From assembly GCA_027451825.1 (NCBI GenBank), contig DAIDHZ010000004.1, positions 34,370 to 98,369 on the forward strand: a DNA stretch of 64,000 bases. The letters are read 5' to 3'. The number at the start of each line of letters is the position of its first letter. Position 1 is the stretch's first letter. Both the position numbers and the translations under genes were made by a program. The DNA comes from Chlamydiota bacterium (lineage in GTDB: Bacteria > Chlamydiota > Chlamydiia > Chlamydiales > SM23-39). Below the pieces are notes generated by a model that was given only the letters and a program-made list of their open reading frames with translations, made no database searches and was not told the DNA's origin. Of this stretch, positions 25,414-34,852 are shown piece by piece.

Positions 25414-26031
25414 ATGACACATCATGAAACAAGTTATCAGCTTCCGGATCTTCCCTATGATTTCGGAGCTTTAGAGCCTGTGATTTCAGCTGAAATTATG
25501 AAGCTTCACTATGATAAACACCATCGAGCTTATGTGACGAATTTAAATGCAGCTTTGGAAAAATATCATGATGCTGAAACAAAAAATGATGTAGCACAGA
25601 TGATCTCTCTTCAGTCTGCCATTCGATTTAATGGCGGAGGTCATATTAATCATAGTATTTTTTGGACGATTTTGGCCCCGGCATCTCAAGGGGGTATGCC
25701 TAAAGGAGATCTTTTAAAAATGATGGATCGCGATTTTGGCTCTTTTGATGCTTTTAAAGAAAAATTGACAACTCTTTCGGTGGGAGTGCAGGGCTCCGGA
25801 TGGGGATGGCTTGGATATAATAAAGGACAAAAAAGACTTGAAGTCACGACTTGCGCAAATCAAGATCCATTGAGTTCCCAGGGACTGATTCCTTTATTGG
25901 GCATCGATGTTTGGGAGCATGCTTACTATCTTCAGTATAAGAATGTTAGAGCTGATTATGTCAAGGCGATTTGGCAAATTATTCATTGGAAAGCTGTTGA
26001 AGAGAGATTTTCTAAGGCAATCTTGGGTTGA
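25414..26031 (+). CDS. sodA: Superoxide dismutase (Mn/Fe family)
   Basis: A 205-residue cytosolic superoxide dismutase. The start is placed at 25414 because AGGAGAAAG precedes it; an in-frame codon upstream adds only twelve unconvincing residues. Metal ligands are recognisable: H32 in KLHYDKHH, the histidine in [11 protein letters not shown], and Asp and His in [14 protein letters not shown]. The GGH and [10 protein letters not shown] arrangement is nearer the manganese type. It sits between hemD and accD, as sod does next to accD in C. trachomatis (CT294-CT293). Confidence 0.95.
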   Translation: MTHHETSYQLPDLPYDFGALEPVISAEIMKLHYDKHHRAYVTNLNAALEKYHDAETKNDVAQMISLQSAIRFNGGGHINHSIFWTILAPASQGGMPKGDLLKMMDRDFGSFDAFKEKLTTLSVGVQGSGWGWLGYNKGQKRLEVTTCANQDPLSSQGLIPLLGIDVWEHAYYLQYKNVRADYVKAIWQIIHWKAVEERFSKAILG

Positions 26032-26065
26032 TTTTTGAGAAGAGTAATGATACTATCGTGGCCAA

Positions 26066-26992
26066 ATGGGTTTATTTTCTAAATTAAAGCCGAGTATTAA
26101 AATTCAAACCATTAAAAAAGATGGTTTTAGCGGTTGGGTTAAATGTTCCGGCTGTTCTGAATTGATTCATGCAAATGAGCTTGGAGCGAATCTCAGTTGC
26201 TGTCCTAAGTGCGGCTATCATTATCGTTTGTCATTAAAACAAAGAATTGATCTTTTGGCAGATGAGGGTAGTTTTACTGAATATTTTACTGAGATCAAGC
26301 CTGTGGATGCTTTGAGCTTCGTAGATACGGAGTCGTATCAGAGCCGGCTTGATGCGGCGGTTGCAAAGACAAAACGCGATGATGCAGCATGTGTTGGCCT
26401 TTGCTCTCTTCAAGGGAAGGAAGTGGCTCTTGGAATTTTAGATTTTTCTTTCATGGGTGGGTCGATGGGATCTGTTGTGGGAGAAAGACTGACTTGCTTA
26501 ATCGAGCTTGCCATCGAGAAAAACCTACCTTTAATCATTGTCTCTGCTTCAGGTGGAGCAAGAATGCAAGAATCTGTTCTTTCTTTAATGCAGATGGCAA
26601 AAACATCGGCAGCGCTTGCGAAGCTGCATGAAGCAAGACTTCCCTATATTTCTGTTTTGACAAATCCGACGACGGGAGGCGTGACCGCTTCTTTTGCAAC
26701 TTTAGGGGATATTATTATTGCAGAGCCGGATGCTTTGATTGCTTTCGCAGGGCCTCGAGTGGTTGAACAGACAATTGGTCAAAAATTACCTCCAAGAGCG
26801 CAAAAGTCAGAGTTTTTACTTGAAAAGGGGATGATTGATTGCATTGTCAAACGATCTTCTTTAAAGAGTACAATTGCTTCTTTTTTAGATTTTTTGATGC
26901 AAAATGATCGGGAAATGAAAATAGATCATCTTGCACAAAAAATGCCGGAGCGTTTAAAAAAGCTACTAAAAATAGCTGAGACGTGCGTTTAA
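26066..26992 (+). CDS. accD: Acetyl-CoA carboxylase carboxyltransferase subunit beta
   Basis: A 308-residue AccD, the zinc-binding half of carboxyltransferase that makes malonyl-CoA for fatty-acid synthesis. The zinc ribbon is formed by C27, C30, C46 and C49. The crotonase-like core includes LIIVSASGGARMQE and the Gly-rich NPTTGGVTASFA loop, and the AFAGPRVVEQTIGQKLP segment. The N-terminus before the zinc ribbon is short. The accD-dut-ptsN-ptsN order matches C. trachomatis CT293-CT290. accA is not in the window. Confidence 0.97.
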   Translation: MGLFSKLKPSIKIQTIKKDGFSGWVKCSGCSELIHANELGANLSCCPKCGYHYRLSLKQRIDLLADEGSFTEYFTEIKPVDALSFVDTESYQSRLDAAVAKTKRDDAACVGLCSLQGKEVALGILDFSFMGGSMGSVVGERLTCLIELAIEKNLPLIIVSASGGARMQESVLSLMQMAKTSAALAKLHEARLPYISVLTNPTTGGVTASFATLGDIIIAEPDALIAFAGPRVVEQTIGQKLPPRAQKSEFLLEKGMIDCIVKRSSLKSTIASFLDFLMQNDREMKIDHLAQKMPERLKKLLKIAETCV

Positions 26993-27026
26993 GCAACGCC
27001 TTCTCTAGGGGGCTCCTATTCAAAAA

Positions 27027-27461
27027 GTGCCAGTACCTATCCAGGTCATAGATCCAGATTTAATTCCTTTATACGCAACTGAGTTTGCCTCAGGCGCCGA
27101 TCTTCGTGCTGCAGTTCAAGAATCTTTGATTTTGCATCCCGGATGTTCGGCCATTGTTCCAACAGGGATTCGAGTCGAAATTCCTTTGGGTTATGAGATT
27201 CAAATTCGGCCTAGAAGCGGTTTTGCAGCCAAGAATCAGATCACTGTTTTAAATACTCCGGGAACGATCGATGCCGATTATCGAGGAGAAATTTGCGTGA
27301 TTTTAATGAATCATGGGAAAGAAGCCTTCACAATCAATCCGAAAATGAGGATTGCTCAGCTGGTTTTAGCTCCTGTGGTTCAAGCGGCATTTGTGAGAAA
27401 AGAAGAATTGATAGCGACAGAAAGAGGAGACGGACGGTTTGGGTCTACTGGCGCGCAATAA
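27027..27461 (+). CDS. dut: Deoxyuridine triphosphatase
   Basis: A 144-residue trimeric dUTPase that hydrolyses dUTP to dUMP. The five family motifs are visible: [41 protein letters not shown] and the C-terminal [11 protein letters not shown]. The start is uncertain. GTG at 27027 begins [10 protein letters not shown], but AGGGGG at 27007-27012 is spaced ideally for an ATT codon at 27018, so a rare ATT start is possible. Its 3' end overlaps an upstream extension of the next gene's frame, but ptsN is better started at 27502. Confidence 0.95.
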   Translation: MPVPIQVIDPDLIPLYATEFASGADLRAAVQESLILHPGCSAIVPTGIRVEIPLGYEIQIRPRSGFAAKNQITVLNTPGTIDADYRGEICVILMNHGKEAFTINPKMRIAQLVLAPVVQAAFVRKEELIATERGDGRFGSTGAQ

Positions 27462-27501
27462 TCCTTTGGCCGAGTTATTTTGGCCATTAAAAAAGAAAAT
27501 T

Positions 27502-27957
27502 ATGGTCAAAATTACAGATTACTTGGATGAGAATTTGATTTTATTTTTAGATGAAGGCGATCGCGATCATGTCATTGATTTTATGATTGAGAGGTTGGAT
27601 TTAGTTGGAAAGCTGGACGATAAAGCCTCGTTTCGCAAATCCATTTTTCATCGTGAAGAACTAGTTTCAACGGGGATCGGCATGGGGGTCGCAGTGCCGC
27701 ATGCTAAAATGAAAGAGATTCATCAATTTTTCATCGCGATCGGAATTCAGCAAACAAAAGGCATTGAATGGAATGCTTTGGATAAAGTGCCTGTAAAGAT
27801 CGTCTTCATGATTGGAGGTCCTGATGATCGACAATCTGAATATTTGCAGATTTTATCGATGCTCACTCGTGCCATTAAAGATGTTGAATTTCGAAAAAAA
27901 ATTCTTAAATGTAATCATCCTAAGGAAGTGTTCGATCTTTTTGCAAATTCTCTATAG
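27502..27957 (+). CDS. ptsN: PTS IIA-like nitrogen-regulatory protein
   Basis: A 151-residue EIIA-Ntr domain, started at the ATG at 27502 (MVKITDYLDENLI), since the upstream frame overlaps dut. The phosphorylatable histidine is H67 in GVAVPHAK. In other bacteria these domains receive phosphate from EI-Ntr/NPr and regulate enzymes or transporters; no sugar permease is seen here. It is followed 32 bp later by a second EIIA with an HTH domain. The pair is conserved in Chlamydia (CT291, CT290). Confidence 0.93.
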   Translation: MVKITDYLDENLILFLDEGDRDHVIDFMIERLDLVGKLDDKASFRKSIFHREELVSTGIGMGVAVPHAKMKEIHQFFIAIGIQQTKGIEWNALDKVPVKIVFMIGGPDDRQSEYLQILSMLTRAIKDVEFRKKILKCNHPKEVFDLFANSL

Positions 27958-27989
27958 TATTTAAAAATTTTTTGCTATACGTGTTGTAT

Positions 27990-28697
27990 ATGGATTTAAA
28001 ACTAAAAGATGTTGCTGAGCTTTTAAATGTTTCTGAAACGACGGTTCGCCGTTGGATTTCCGAAGGACGCATTCCTTATTATCGACTGCATCAACAATAT
28101 CGATTCAATCGAAGCGAGATTGAAAATTGGGTGTTGAGCTCTAAGCAAGAGGGAACTTTTGCTTCGTTTGAAATGCAAGACGAAAGAAAAGAGACGTTAG
28201 GAACGCAGCAGTTTGGACTTTATCGCGCCATTTACAAAGGCGGTGTGTACAAGGATGTTCCGGGAACGACAAAAGAAGAAGTGATTCGCGCTGCAGTTGA
28301 GAGAATTTCTGAAAATATCTCTTTGGATGCGGAAGTCATTACAGAGCTTCTTTTGGATCGTGAAAAATTGATGTCAACAGCGCTTTCTAATGGGGTTGCG
28401 GTTCCTCATACTCGTGATTTTTTGCTTCAGGAATCTTTTGATGTTGTCGCTGTTGTTTTCCCTTCGCAGCCCATTGAATATGGAGCTTTGGATGGAAGGC
28501 CGGTTGATGTTCTTTTCTTTCTTTTTGCATGCGATGATAAGCGGCATCTTCATTTGCTTGCAAAGCTTGCCCATTTGAGCAGCAAAGAAGAGAATTTGTC
28601 CTATCTTCGTTCTCACCCTTCAAAGCATGATCTTTTGGAGTTTGTGAAGAATTGGGAATCTGATTTAAAGGTAGCTAAAGATCCCGTCACTGTTTAA
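27990..28697 (+). CDS. PTS IIA domain protein with N-terminal helix-turn-helix
   Basis: A 235-residue two-domain regulator. Residues 1-48 form an excisionase/MerR-like HTH (LKDVAELLNVSETTVRRWIS, then IPYYRLHQQYRFNRSEIENW). Residues about 75-235 form an EIIA-Ntr domain with the histidine H140 in GVAVPHTRD. It could therefore couple PTS phosphorylation to DNA binding. I chose the ATG at 27990 over one six codons earlier because the HTH starts directly there. The family is conserved in Chlamydiae with the same order (CT290). No ribosome site is obvious. Confidence 0.9.
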   Translation: MDLKLKDVAELLNVSETTVRRWISEGRIPYYRLHQQYRFNRSEIENWVLSSKQEGTFASFEMQDERKETLGTQQFGLYRAIYKGGVYKDVPGTTKEEVIRAAVERISENISLDAEVITELLLDREKLMSTALSNGVAVPHTRDFLLQESFDVVAVVFPSQPIEYGALDGRPVDVLFFLFACDDKRHLHLLAKLAHLSSKEENLSYLRSHPSKHDLLEFVKNWESDLKVAKDPVTV

Positions 28698-28698
28698 A

Positions 28699-28726
28699 GA
28701 AACTCTTCACTTCTGTGAAGAGTTTC
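28699..28726. terminator. Bidirectional terminator hairpin between the ptsN pair and the OmpW-like gene
   Basis: A perfect 12-bp stem, GAAACTCTTCAC and GTGAAGAGTTTC, with a TTCT loop. It begins two bases after the stop of the EIIA-HTH gene and ends about 20 bases before the stop of the convergent OmpW gene. The minus-strand side is followed by TTTAAAC and the plus side by ACAATG, so termination is better for the minus strand. Confidence 0.75.
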
Positions 28727-28744
28727 ACAATGGGCTCTATAGTA

Positions 28745-29419
28745 TTACCATTTGCGGCCAAAACCGAAACCGATCAGCCAAGGATTCACGTGAACATGCA
28801 CATGACCATTCACTGCGCCATGAAGATGAGCTGTTGTTTGCATCCAAACATATTTCACGTCCAAGTTGAAAAGCCAATCTTTATAGAAAAAGACGTCCAA
28901 TCCTCCTTGAAGGGCAGGTCCCCATGAATGACTTAATTGTAAATGGGTGTCATGAATGCTGCAATGTTTGCCATAAAAAAGAGTGTAGTTGACTCCTGCT
29001 CCTGCATATGGCTGGATCATGCAAGTAGGGAAAAATCTCCATTGTAAAAGAAAGGTTGGCGGCAATAACCAAGTGGTTCCAATTTTTGTTCCGGCAAGAG
29101 ACTTTTCTCCCCATAAAGAATTATGGCATGTTGATAAAATGAGAGCTGCACCGAAGTTTTTGGTGAACATATAGCCAAAATCAAGCTCTGCGGTCCAAGA
29201 AGGATGCACGCTGACTCTTGAATCAGGAATAGAACTTACCGAATCGCTCGAATCATCGGGCAAAACATAGAGCGCGCGTAGTCTTGTAAACCAATCGCCT
29301 CCCTGGGTGTGGTGATGCGAAGTGCATGGTTTGTTTTCAAGGGCAAAGCCTTGCCGACCAATGATATTGAGAGCAAAAAATAAAATCGCTGATAAAGCAT
29401 AAGATTTATATATTTTCAT
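28745..29419 (-). CDS. OmpW-like outer-membrane beta-barrel protein
   Basis: A 224-residue putative outer-membrane protein. The signal peptide is about residues 1-26 (AILFFALNIIGRQGFALEN). After a His-rich start (SHHHTQGGDWFTRLRALYV), alternating strands follow the OmpW pattern: WTAELDFGYMFTKNF, TTWLLPPTFLLQWRFFP, IQPYAGAGVNYTLFY, and the C-terminal PWLIGFGFGRKW ending in an aromatic residue, as outer-membrane barrels do. There are eight likely strands. Extra histidines also appear near the C-terminus (GHVHVHVNPW), which is unusual. OmpW barrels transport small hydrophobic molecules; the metal-transport genes next to it make a metal link attractive but unproven. Confidence 0.8.
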   Translation of the reverse strand: MKIYKSYALSAILFFALNIIGRQGFALENKPCTSHHHTQGGDWFTRLRALYVLPDDSSDSVSSIPDSRVSVHPSWTAELDFGYMFTKNFGAALILSTCHNSLWGEKSLAGTKIGTTWLLPPTFLLQWRFFPTCMIQPYAGAGVNYTLFYGKHCSIHDTHLQLSHSWGPALQGGLDVFFYKDWLFNLDVKYVWMQTTAHLHGAVNGHVHVHVNPWLIGFGFGRKW

Positions 29420-29536
29420 TGTTGACCTTTTGTTAACTCTGTTTTTTTAAGCTTTATTTTGCGAGAGAAAACAGAAAACATCCTTAATGGGATTGTAAAA
29501 ATAGATTTTACAGTCTTTATTCTGTATTTATAGCAT

Positions 29537-31489
29537 TTATGATTTTTTGGATAGTAACCGAAGGCTATTGAGACCGACGAGGAGAGTCCCTCCTTCATGA
29601 AGAAGGACGGCTGTCCAAAGAGGGATCAGCCCAAAAAGAGCAGGGATGCTTGCAAAACAAATGACGCCGAGCGCTAAGCTCAAATTCTGTTTGATGATGT
29701 TTTGTGTTTTTTTTGCACTGGAAAAAAGCCAGGAAATAGAGTCAAGATCATCATTTAATAAAATGACATCGGATGCATCTACAGCGGTCGCGCTGCCGAT
29801 GCGTCCCATAGAGATTCCGACGTGCGCTCTTGCTAAAGAAGGAGCATCGTTCATCCCATCGCCTACCATGGCTAAATTTTTTTCAGAGGAAAGTTCAGTG
29901 ATTTTTAACAGCTTATCTTCAGGGCGTAAATTGGCAAATACTTCGGAAATTCCTACTTTCTTTGCAACATGATTTGCACTATGAGAATTATCCCCTGTGA
30001 GCATGACGGGTAGGATTTTATTTTGTTTTAATTTTTGTAAAAGGGAAGGGGCTTCTTTTCGAATTTGATCGGAAAATTGAAAAAGAAATACATCATTTCC
30101 GATGCAAAGAGTGGAAAGAACTTGATTTTCTTGTTTTTTCGTAGAGATCCACTTCAGATATTCTTCTTTTTTTGTCAGATCTTTGAGAGTGTATTCAGCA
30201 AGGCCGATTTTCACCGCGGTGTTCTTATAGCTGCCTTGTATTCCAAAGCCGGGGATGACTTGAACGTTTTCGATATGTGCAGGGGAGATTTGTTTACTTT
30301 GAGCGAATTTACAGATACTGGTAGCGATTGGGTGGACAACGTGCTGTTCTAATCCATATGCAACGCTGAGAGCTTCTTCTATAGAATCAGATTGGAGTGA
30401 ATGAACCGCCAGACAGGTGAGCTCTCCGGTTGTTAAAGTGCCTGTTTTATCGAAAGCAACGATAGAGATGTTCGCTAAAGAATCGAGAATGGCGCCTCCT
30501 TTGAGTAGAATTCCTTTTTTAGCAGATGCGCTGATGCTGCTTAAGTAGGCGGTTGGAGTGGCAATGATGAGAGCGCAAGGAGATGCTGCAATGAGAAATG
30601 CAAGAGCGCGATAGATGGATCCTTCTTCTCCTGTAAAGGAGATGGGAAATAGAAAAGGGAGAAAGAGTCCAAAAGAGAAGGTGAGTAAAATGACGGCCCA
30701 TGCGTATTTTTGTCCAAAGCGATCTAAAAAATTTTGTACGCTTGGTTTTGCTTCTTGGGCTGTCGTAATGAGTCCAATGATTCGATTGAGGGTTGAATCT
30801 TGATTGAGTGTTGTCACTTTAATGTAAATGCTTGATTCTAAGTTTCTAGCTCCTGCAGGGACACGGTCTTTTATTTTTTTAAAAACGGGAAGACTTTCTC
30901 CTGTGAGATGCACGAGATTCAAAGAGGATGCCCCTTGAATGATTTCTCCATCTAAAGGGACGATTTCTCCTTGTTTTACAAGAAGTGTTGTCCCTATTGT
31001 GATTTCATGGATTGAGGTTTCAACGACTTCTCCATCAGAGCTCACAACGGATGCTTTTTTAGGGGCGATTTTGTTTAAGCTGTGAAGAGCGCTGGTGGTT
31101 TTTCTGGATACAGTCTCCTCAAGACTGTGAGAGAGTTCAAAAAGAACAAGGAGCAAAGCCCCTTCTAGGCCGTTTCCCATAAGAAGCGCAATAAAAGCCG
31201 CCAGTGTCATAAGAACATCGATATTGATCTCAAAATTTTTAAGATCATCAAATGCAGCAAGAAGTGCGGGAGTGCCTACCAAGAAAAAGACAAAGGATAA
31301 AAAAAGCGAGGATGCTGGGGGGCTGATGTAAGAAAAAAGAAAGGAAATACAAAGCAAAAAAGCTGCAATGCTTGCACTTTTTAAGGATAAATTTTTACCC
31401 CACTTTTGAGAATTTAAAGTGAGAAAAGGACTGATGCTTTCTTCGAGATTGGAGACAAAAAATTCATCAAATACGTACGGAGCTTTCAT
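29537..31489 (-). CDS. P1B-4-type metal-exporting ATPase
   Basis: A 650-residue inner-membrane heavy-metal P-type ATPase without an N-terminal metal-binding domain. Key residues: SPCALIIATP in the sixth helix (SPC instead of the copper-type CPC, about residue 305), phosphorylation site DKTGT (about 346), TGDN, GDGMNDAPS, and the eighth-helix HEGGTLLVGLNSLRLL near the end. SPC plus HEGGT...NSLRLL is the signature of the P1B-4 subgroup, which exports Co, Fe(II) or Zn. Chlamydia CT727, usually named zntA, is likely its counterpart. It overlaps a VIT1-family gene by four bases, so the two act as a metal-handling pair. Confidence 0.93.
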   Translation of the reverse strand: MKAPYVFDEFFVSNLEESISPFLTLNSQKWGKNLSLKSASIAAFLLCISFLFSYISPPASSLFLSFVFFLVGTPALLAAFDDLKNFEINIDVLMTLAAFIALLMGNGLEGALLLVLFELSHSLEETVSRKTTSALHSLNKIAPKKASVVSSDGEVVETSIHEITIGTTLLVKQGEIVPLDGEIIQGASSLNLVHLTGESLPVFKKIKDRVPAGARNLESSIYIKVTTLNQDSTLNRIIGLITTAQEAKPSVQNFLDRFGQKYAWAVILLTFSFGLFLPFLFPISFTGEEGSIYRALAFLIAASPCALIIATPTAYLSSISASAKKGILLKGGAILDSLANISIVAFDKTGTLTTGELTCLAVHSLQSDSIEEALSVAYGLEQHVVHPIATSICKFAQSKQISPAHIENVQVIPGFGIQGSYKNTAVKIGLAEYTLKDLTKKEEYLKWISTKKQENQVLSTLCIGNDVFLFQFSDQIRKEAPSLLQKLKQNKILPVMLTGDNSHSANHVAKKVGISEVFANLRPEDKLLKITELSSEKNLAMVGDGMNDAPSLARAHVGISMGRIGSATAVDASDVILLNDDLDSISWLFSSAKKTQNIIKQNLSLALGVICFASIPALFGLIPLWTAVLLHEGGTLLVGLNSLRLLSKKS

Positions 31490-32214
31490 ATGATTTGTGT
31501 TGCAAAATAAACGACGCTAACGACAAGGGCCGCAATGCTTAAATTCCAAATGATTGAAGGAAGGATTTTGTTTTTTTCAACTTGCGCGTAACTTGCAGAG
31601 GCTAGAGCAATCACAAAGAAAGAAGAGAGGAAAGGTCCAAAGGAAGGAAGAAGAAAGAACCCAAAGGACATGATGAGAGTGGATCCGATGACGCCGATAA
31701 AAGCGCCGGCTGCTTGTTTTAGGGGATGTTCATAAGAACCTAAGTTAAGGCCTAATTCTTCTTCGAGCATCACTTGTAATAATCGATTGTCATCAGCCAT
31801 GAGGACATTCACGACTTCATCAAGCAGTTTTCCAGAGAATCCTTTGGCTGCATAGATCGCTTTGATCTCTTCTTTTTCCTGCGCGCGATGATGATCGATT
31901 TCCCATTTTTCTTCTTGAATGAGACGGTGGAGTCTTTCGAGCCTTGAATATCCTAAAATAGCACATCTACCGACTTTCCAAATAAGCCATCCAAGGATGA
32001 AGATCATCAAAAGATTTAAATGGATGGGGAAGATCATCCATAGAATCAGAAGAATGAGGGCTGTTTCCTTGGCGCTATCAGCAGCTCTGCTATAATGGCC
32101 GGGCGTTTCTAGTCCATGAATTTCAGAAGAGGCCATGTATCCACGAAGGCGCGCGTCGATAATATGTTGGATGGGTGATTTTCCTTGAAAATGAGGGTGA
32201 GAATCACGGCTCAT
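31486..32214 (-). CDS. VIT1/CCC1-family membrane protein (metal transporter-like)
   Basis: A 242-residue membrane protein with hydrophobic segments at about residues 50-80 and three more after residue 165. Between them is a cytoplasmic, Glu-rich region (EKEEIKAIYAAKGFSGKLLD, then EELGL) that matches the metal-binding domain of VIT1/CCC1 iron and manganese transporters. The first membrane hairpin is weaker than in typical members. It is translationally coupled to the downstream P1B-4 ATPase (ATGA) and overlaps the end of the M18 aminopeptidase gene by 11 bp. It corresponds in position to C. trachomatis CT728. Confidence 0.75.
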   Translation of the reverse strand: MSRDSHPHFQGKSPIQHIIDARLRGYMASSEIHGLETPGHYSRAADSAKETALILLILWMIFPIHLNLLMIFILGWLIWKVGRCAILGYSRLERLHRLIQEEKWEIDHHRAQEKEEIKAIYAAKGFSGKLLDEVVNVLMADDNRLLQVMLEEELGLNLGSYEHPLKQAAGAFIGVIGSTLIMSFGFFLLPSFGPFLSSFFVIALASASYAQVEKNKILPSIIWNLSIAALVVSVVYFATQII

Positions 32215-33472
32215 ACTGTTCGATCGCTATTTTGAAAAGTTTACATAAAGAAAGTTCATCTTGAGGACAAATCATCTCTCGAATGGAGTGCATGGCAAGA
32301 CCGCTGATTCCTAGATCGATAGTGGCAATTTCTGTTTGCGCGGCCATGATGGAGCCTACGGTGCTGCCGGGAAGCATATCTGAGCGCGATGCGAATTTTT
32401 GAAGAGGGATTTCGTTGTTTTGGCAAAGAAGAACGATTTTAGCGGCACCTTCTCCTGAAGTTGCATATTTTTGGTTGGCGTTGAACTTGAGAACGATTCC
32501 TTTCCCAAGATAGGGTGCATTTTGAGAATCATACTTCTCGGGGAAATTGGGATGGAATCCGTGAGCTAGATCTCCGGACAGACAAAGAGAGCGGCTCTTG
32601 ATTTGATAGAGAGTTTCTTCATCGATTTTTAAAGAAAGGGTCATCCTTTTGAGGATTTGATTGAGAAATGAGGAATCGGCGCCGACTTGAGTGATTGATC
32701 CAATTTCTTCATGATCCCAAAAGACGGCAGCTTGTATTGTTTCCGGATGTGCTTTTGCTGTTTGCATTGCATGACATGCTGCGTAGACGGATGTTAGATT
32801 GTCAAGACGGGGAGCTGCTAAAAATTCCTGGTTGAAGCCAAGAAGAGAGGGATTTTCCAAGGAAGTTAAAAAAAGATCGAATCCTAAAAGAGTTTTAAAG
32901 GAACATTCTTGTTTTAAAAGAGATTCAAGGTCTTTTTGCTTTGTGTTTAAAGAAAAAAGAGCTTTGAGATGATCTTGTTTATGAATGTGGAGCCCTTTTT
33001 CTCCAATCGATCGTTCCAAATGGATCGCAATGTTTGGGATCGTGATCGGTTTGTTTTTTAAATGGATAAGCTCTGATTTTAAGGTGTTTTTTTCATCGAG
33101 AAATGTGATTTTTCCGGCGATTGCTAGATCTCGATCGAGCCATGTATGAAGAAGGGGGGATCCATAGATTTCAGTGTTGAATCTTAGGATCTCATGCTGG
33201 GTGTCGATGGGATGGGGCTTTAGCTTTAAGCTTGGACTATCGACATGGCTTGCTAAAAGAATGAGACTTGAGATCTTTTTTTGAGGGATGCGAAATGCAA
33301 ATACAAGAGAGTCTCTGACAACAAGATAGCTTTTTCCTTTTTCCAAAGACCATTGTTGCTTTTCATCAAGAAGGATAAAGCCTGCTTTTTGCAGGCGATC
33401 TACAAGTTCTTTGGCTGCATGGTAGGCAGTGGGGCATTTTTGAATAAAATCGATAAAATCGTTTATTTTCAT
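32204..33472 (-). CDS. M18-family aminopeptidase
   Basis: A 422-residue zinc aminopeptidase of the M18 family (aspartyl aminopeptidase/ApeB type). The zinc-binding residues are in LASHVDSPSLKLKP (His/Asp), AAPRLDNLTS (bridging Asp), FWDHEEIGS (Glu) and the C-terminal LAMHSIREM (His). The opening FIQKCPTAYHAAKELVDRL is the family's standard N-terminus. It removes acidic or neutral N-terminal residues in the cytoplasm. It is coupled to serS by a four-base overlap. Confidence 0.93.
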   Translation of the reverse strand: MKINDFIDFIQKCPTAYHAAKELVDRLQKAGFILLDEKQQWSLEKGKSYLVVRDSLVFAFRIPQKKISSLILLASHVDSPSLKLKPHPIDTQHEILRFNTEIYGSPLLHTWLDRDLAIAGKITFLDEKNTLKSELIHLKNKPITIPNIAIHLERSIGEKGLHIHKQDHLKALFSLNTKQKDLESLLKQECSFKTLLGFDLFLTSLENPSLLGFNQEFLAAPRLDNLTSVYAACHAMQTAKAHPETIQAAVFWDHEEIGSITQVGADSSFLNQILKRMTLSLKIDEETLYQIKSRSLCLSGDLAHGFHPNFPEKYDSQNAPYLGKGIVLKFNANQKYATSGEGAAKIVLLCQNNEIPLQKFASRSDMLPGSTVGSIMAAQTEIATIDLGISGLAMHSIREMICPQDELSLCKLFKIAIEQYEP

Positions 33473-34749
33473 ATGGGTTTTAAAATGGTGATTTCTTCTT
33501 CTAAATACTTATGCAACACTTTTGGCACAAGGATAGATCCATCTTCTTGTTGATTATTTTCTAAAAGAGCGACCATCAGTCTTGACGTAGCAACACCGGA
33601 ACCATTCAGTGTGTGGACAAACTGCGGCTTTTCATTTTTTTTACGATATCGAATCTGCGCTCTTCTTGCTTGGAAATCGGTGCAGTTTGAAACGGAAGAA
33701 ACTTCATAATAGCGATTTTGCCCGGGAAGCCATACTTCAATGTCGATTGTTTTTGCCGCGGCAAAAGACATATCGCCTGTAGTGAGAAGCATGTTCCGAT
33801 AGTGGAGATTGAGTCCTTGAAGGACTTCTTCTGCGCTTTGGAGCATTTTTTCATAAATTCGGGGGCTATCTTCCGGAGAGGAAAGACAAAAGAGTTCGAC
33901 TTTATTGAACTGATGAGTTCGAATGAGGCCTCTTTCTTGACTTCCTGCAGCGCCGGCTTCTCTCCTGAAGCAAGGAGTATAGGAAGTATAGCAAAGAGGT
34001 AAGTTCTCTTCTTCTAGGATTTCATCTGCATGAAGGCCGTTAATGGCAGCTTCTGAAGTAGGAATCAAGTAGAGATGATAATCTTTGTCATTGATTTTGA
34101 AGAGCTGCTCAGCAAATTTGGGGAGCTGTCCCACTCCATACATAATTTCAGGTTTTACCAAAAGCGGGGGGATGATTTGTGTAAATCCGTTTTTTCGATG
34201 GGTGTCCAACATGTAATTGAGAAGAGCCCACTCGAGCCTTGCTCCGAATTTTGTATAAAGAGGCCATCCGGAACCTGAAATTTTGGCAGCTCTTTCGAAA
34301 TCAAATAATTTGAGCCGCTCATTGAGTTCTAAGTGGTTTTTAAATGGGAAAGAAAATGAGGGTTTCTTTCCAAATTCTTTGATGCAGACGTTGTCTTTGG
34401 GGCTTGGAGATATGGGGATCTCATCAAGAGGAAGGTTGGGAAGAACCGATAAAGAAAAGTGGAGCTTTTCTTCGAGTTCTTTGATTTTTAAGTCTTGGGT
34501 TTGAATCTGCTCGTTTAAGAGGGCAAGTTCATTGGAGAATTCATCTGTGCTTTCTTTTTTTTGTTTTTTGAGTCCGATTTCTTTGGAGATGTGATTTTTT
34601 CTGGCTTTAGACTCTTCGACTTTTGTCTTTAAGTGGCGAAGCTCTTCGTCTAACGCCAGAATCGGGGAGATTTGGATGTCAGGATTTTTGGTTTGCAGTT
34701 TTTTTTCAAATTCTTCGGGGTTTTTTCGGATTTCTTTAATGTCTAACAT
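33469..34749 (-). CDS. serS: Seryl-tRNA synthetase
   Basis: A 426-residue class II synthetase. I start it at 34749 (MLDIKEIRKNPEEFEKK), because that is the conserved SerRS beginning; a nine-residue extension is possible but weak. The N-terminal antiparallel coiled coil (residues about 25-110, EELRHLKTKVEESKARKNH) reads the long arm of tRNA-Ser. Motif 2 is in CFRREAGAAGSQERGLIR; motif 3 is NGSGVATSRLMVALLENNQ. The metal ATPase-serS neighbourhood agrees with Chlamydia CT727-CT729. Confidence 0.97.
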   Translation of the reverse strand: MLDIKEIRKNPEEFEKKLQTKNPDIQISPILALDEELRHLKTKVEESKARKNHISKEIGLKKQKKESTDEFSNELALLNEQIQTQDLKIKELEEKLHFSLSVLPNLPLDEIPISPSPKDNVCIKEFGKKPSFSFPFKNHLELNERLKLFDFERAAKISGSGWPLYTKFGARLEWALLNYMLDTHRKNGFTQIIPPLLVKPEIMYGVGQLPKFAEQLFKINDKDYHLYLIPTSEAAINGLHADEILEEENLPLCYTSYTPCFRREAGAAGSQERGLIRTHQFNKVELFCLSSPEDSPRIYEKMLQSAEEVLQGLNLHYRNMLLTTGDMSFAAAKTIDIEVWLPGQNRYYEVSSVSNCTDFQARRAQIRYRKKNEKPQFVHTLNGSGVATSRLMVALLENNQQEDGSILVPKVLHKYLEEEITILKPI

Positions 34750-34852
34750 GGTTTTCTTGCCTAAAATAATCTCCAACGACTATACGCAACTTGCCTAATT
34801 TTTCAAAAAGAGAAAAAGAGAATTCTTCTCTGAGGGAGAATTGAGTTCTGGT

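Noticed and set aside
29416..29598. 60-codon minus-strand frame overlapping the end of the P1B-4 ATPase
   Set aside because: It overlaps the ATPase in another frame, is mostly intergenic AT-rich sequence and has no protein-like features.
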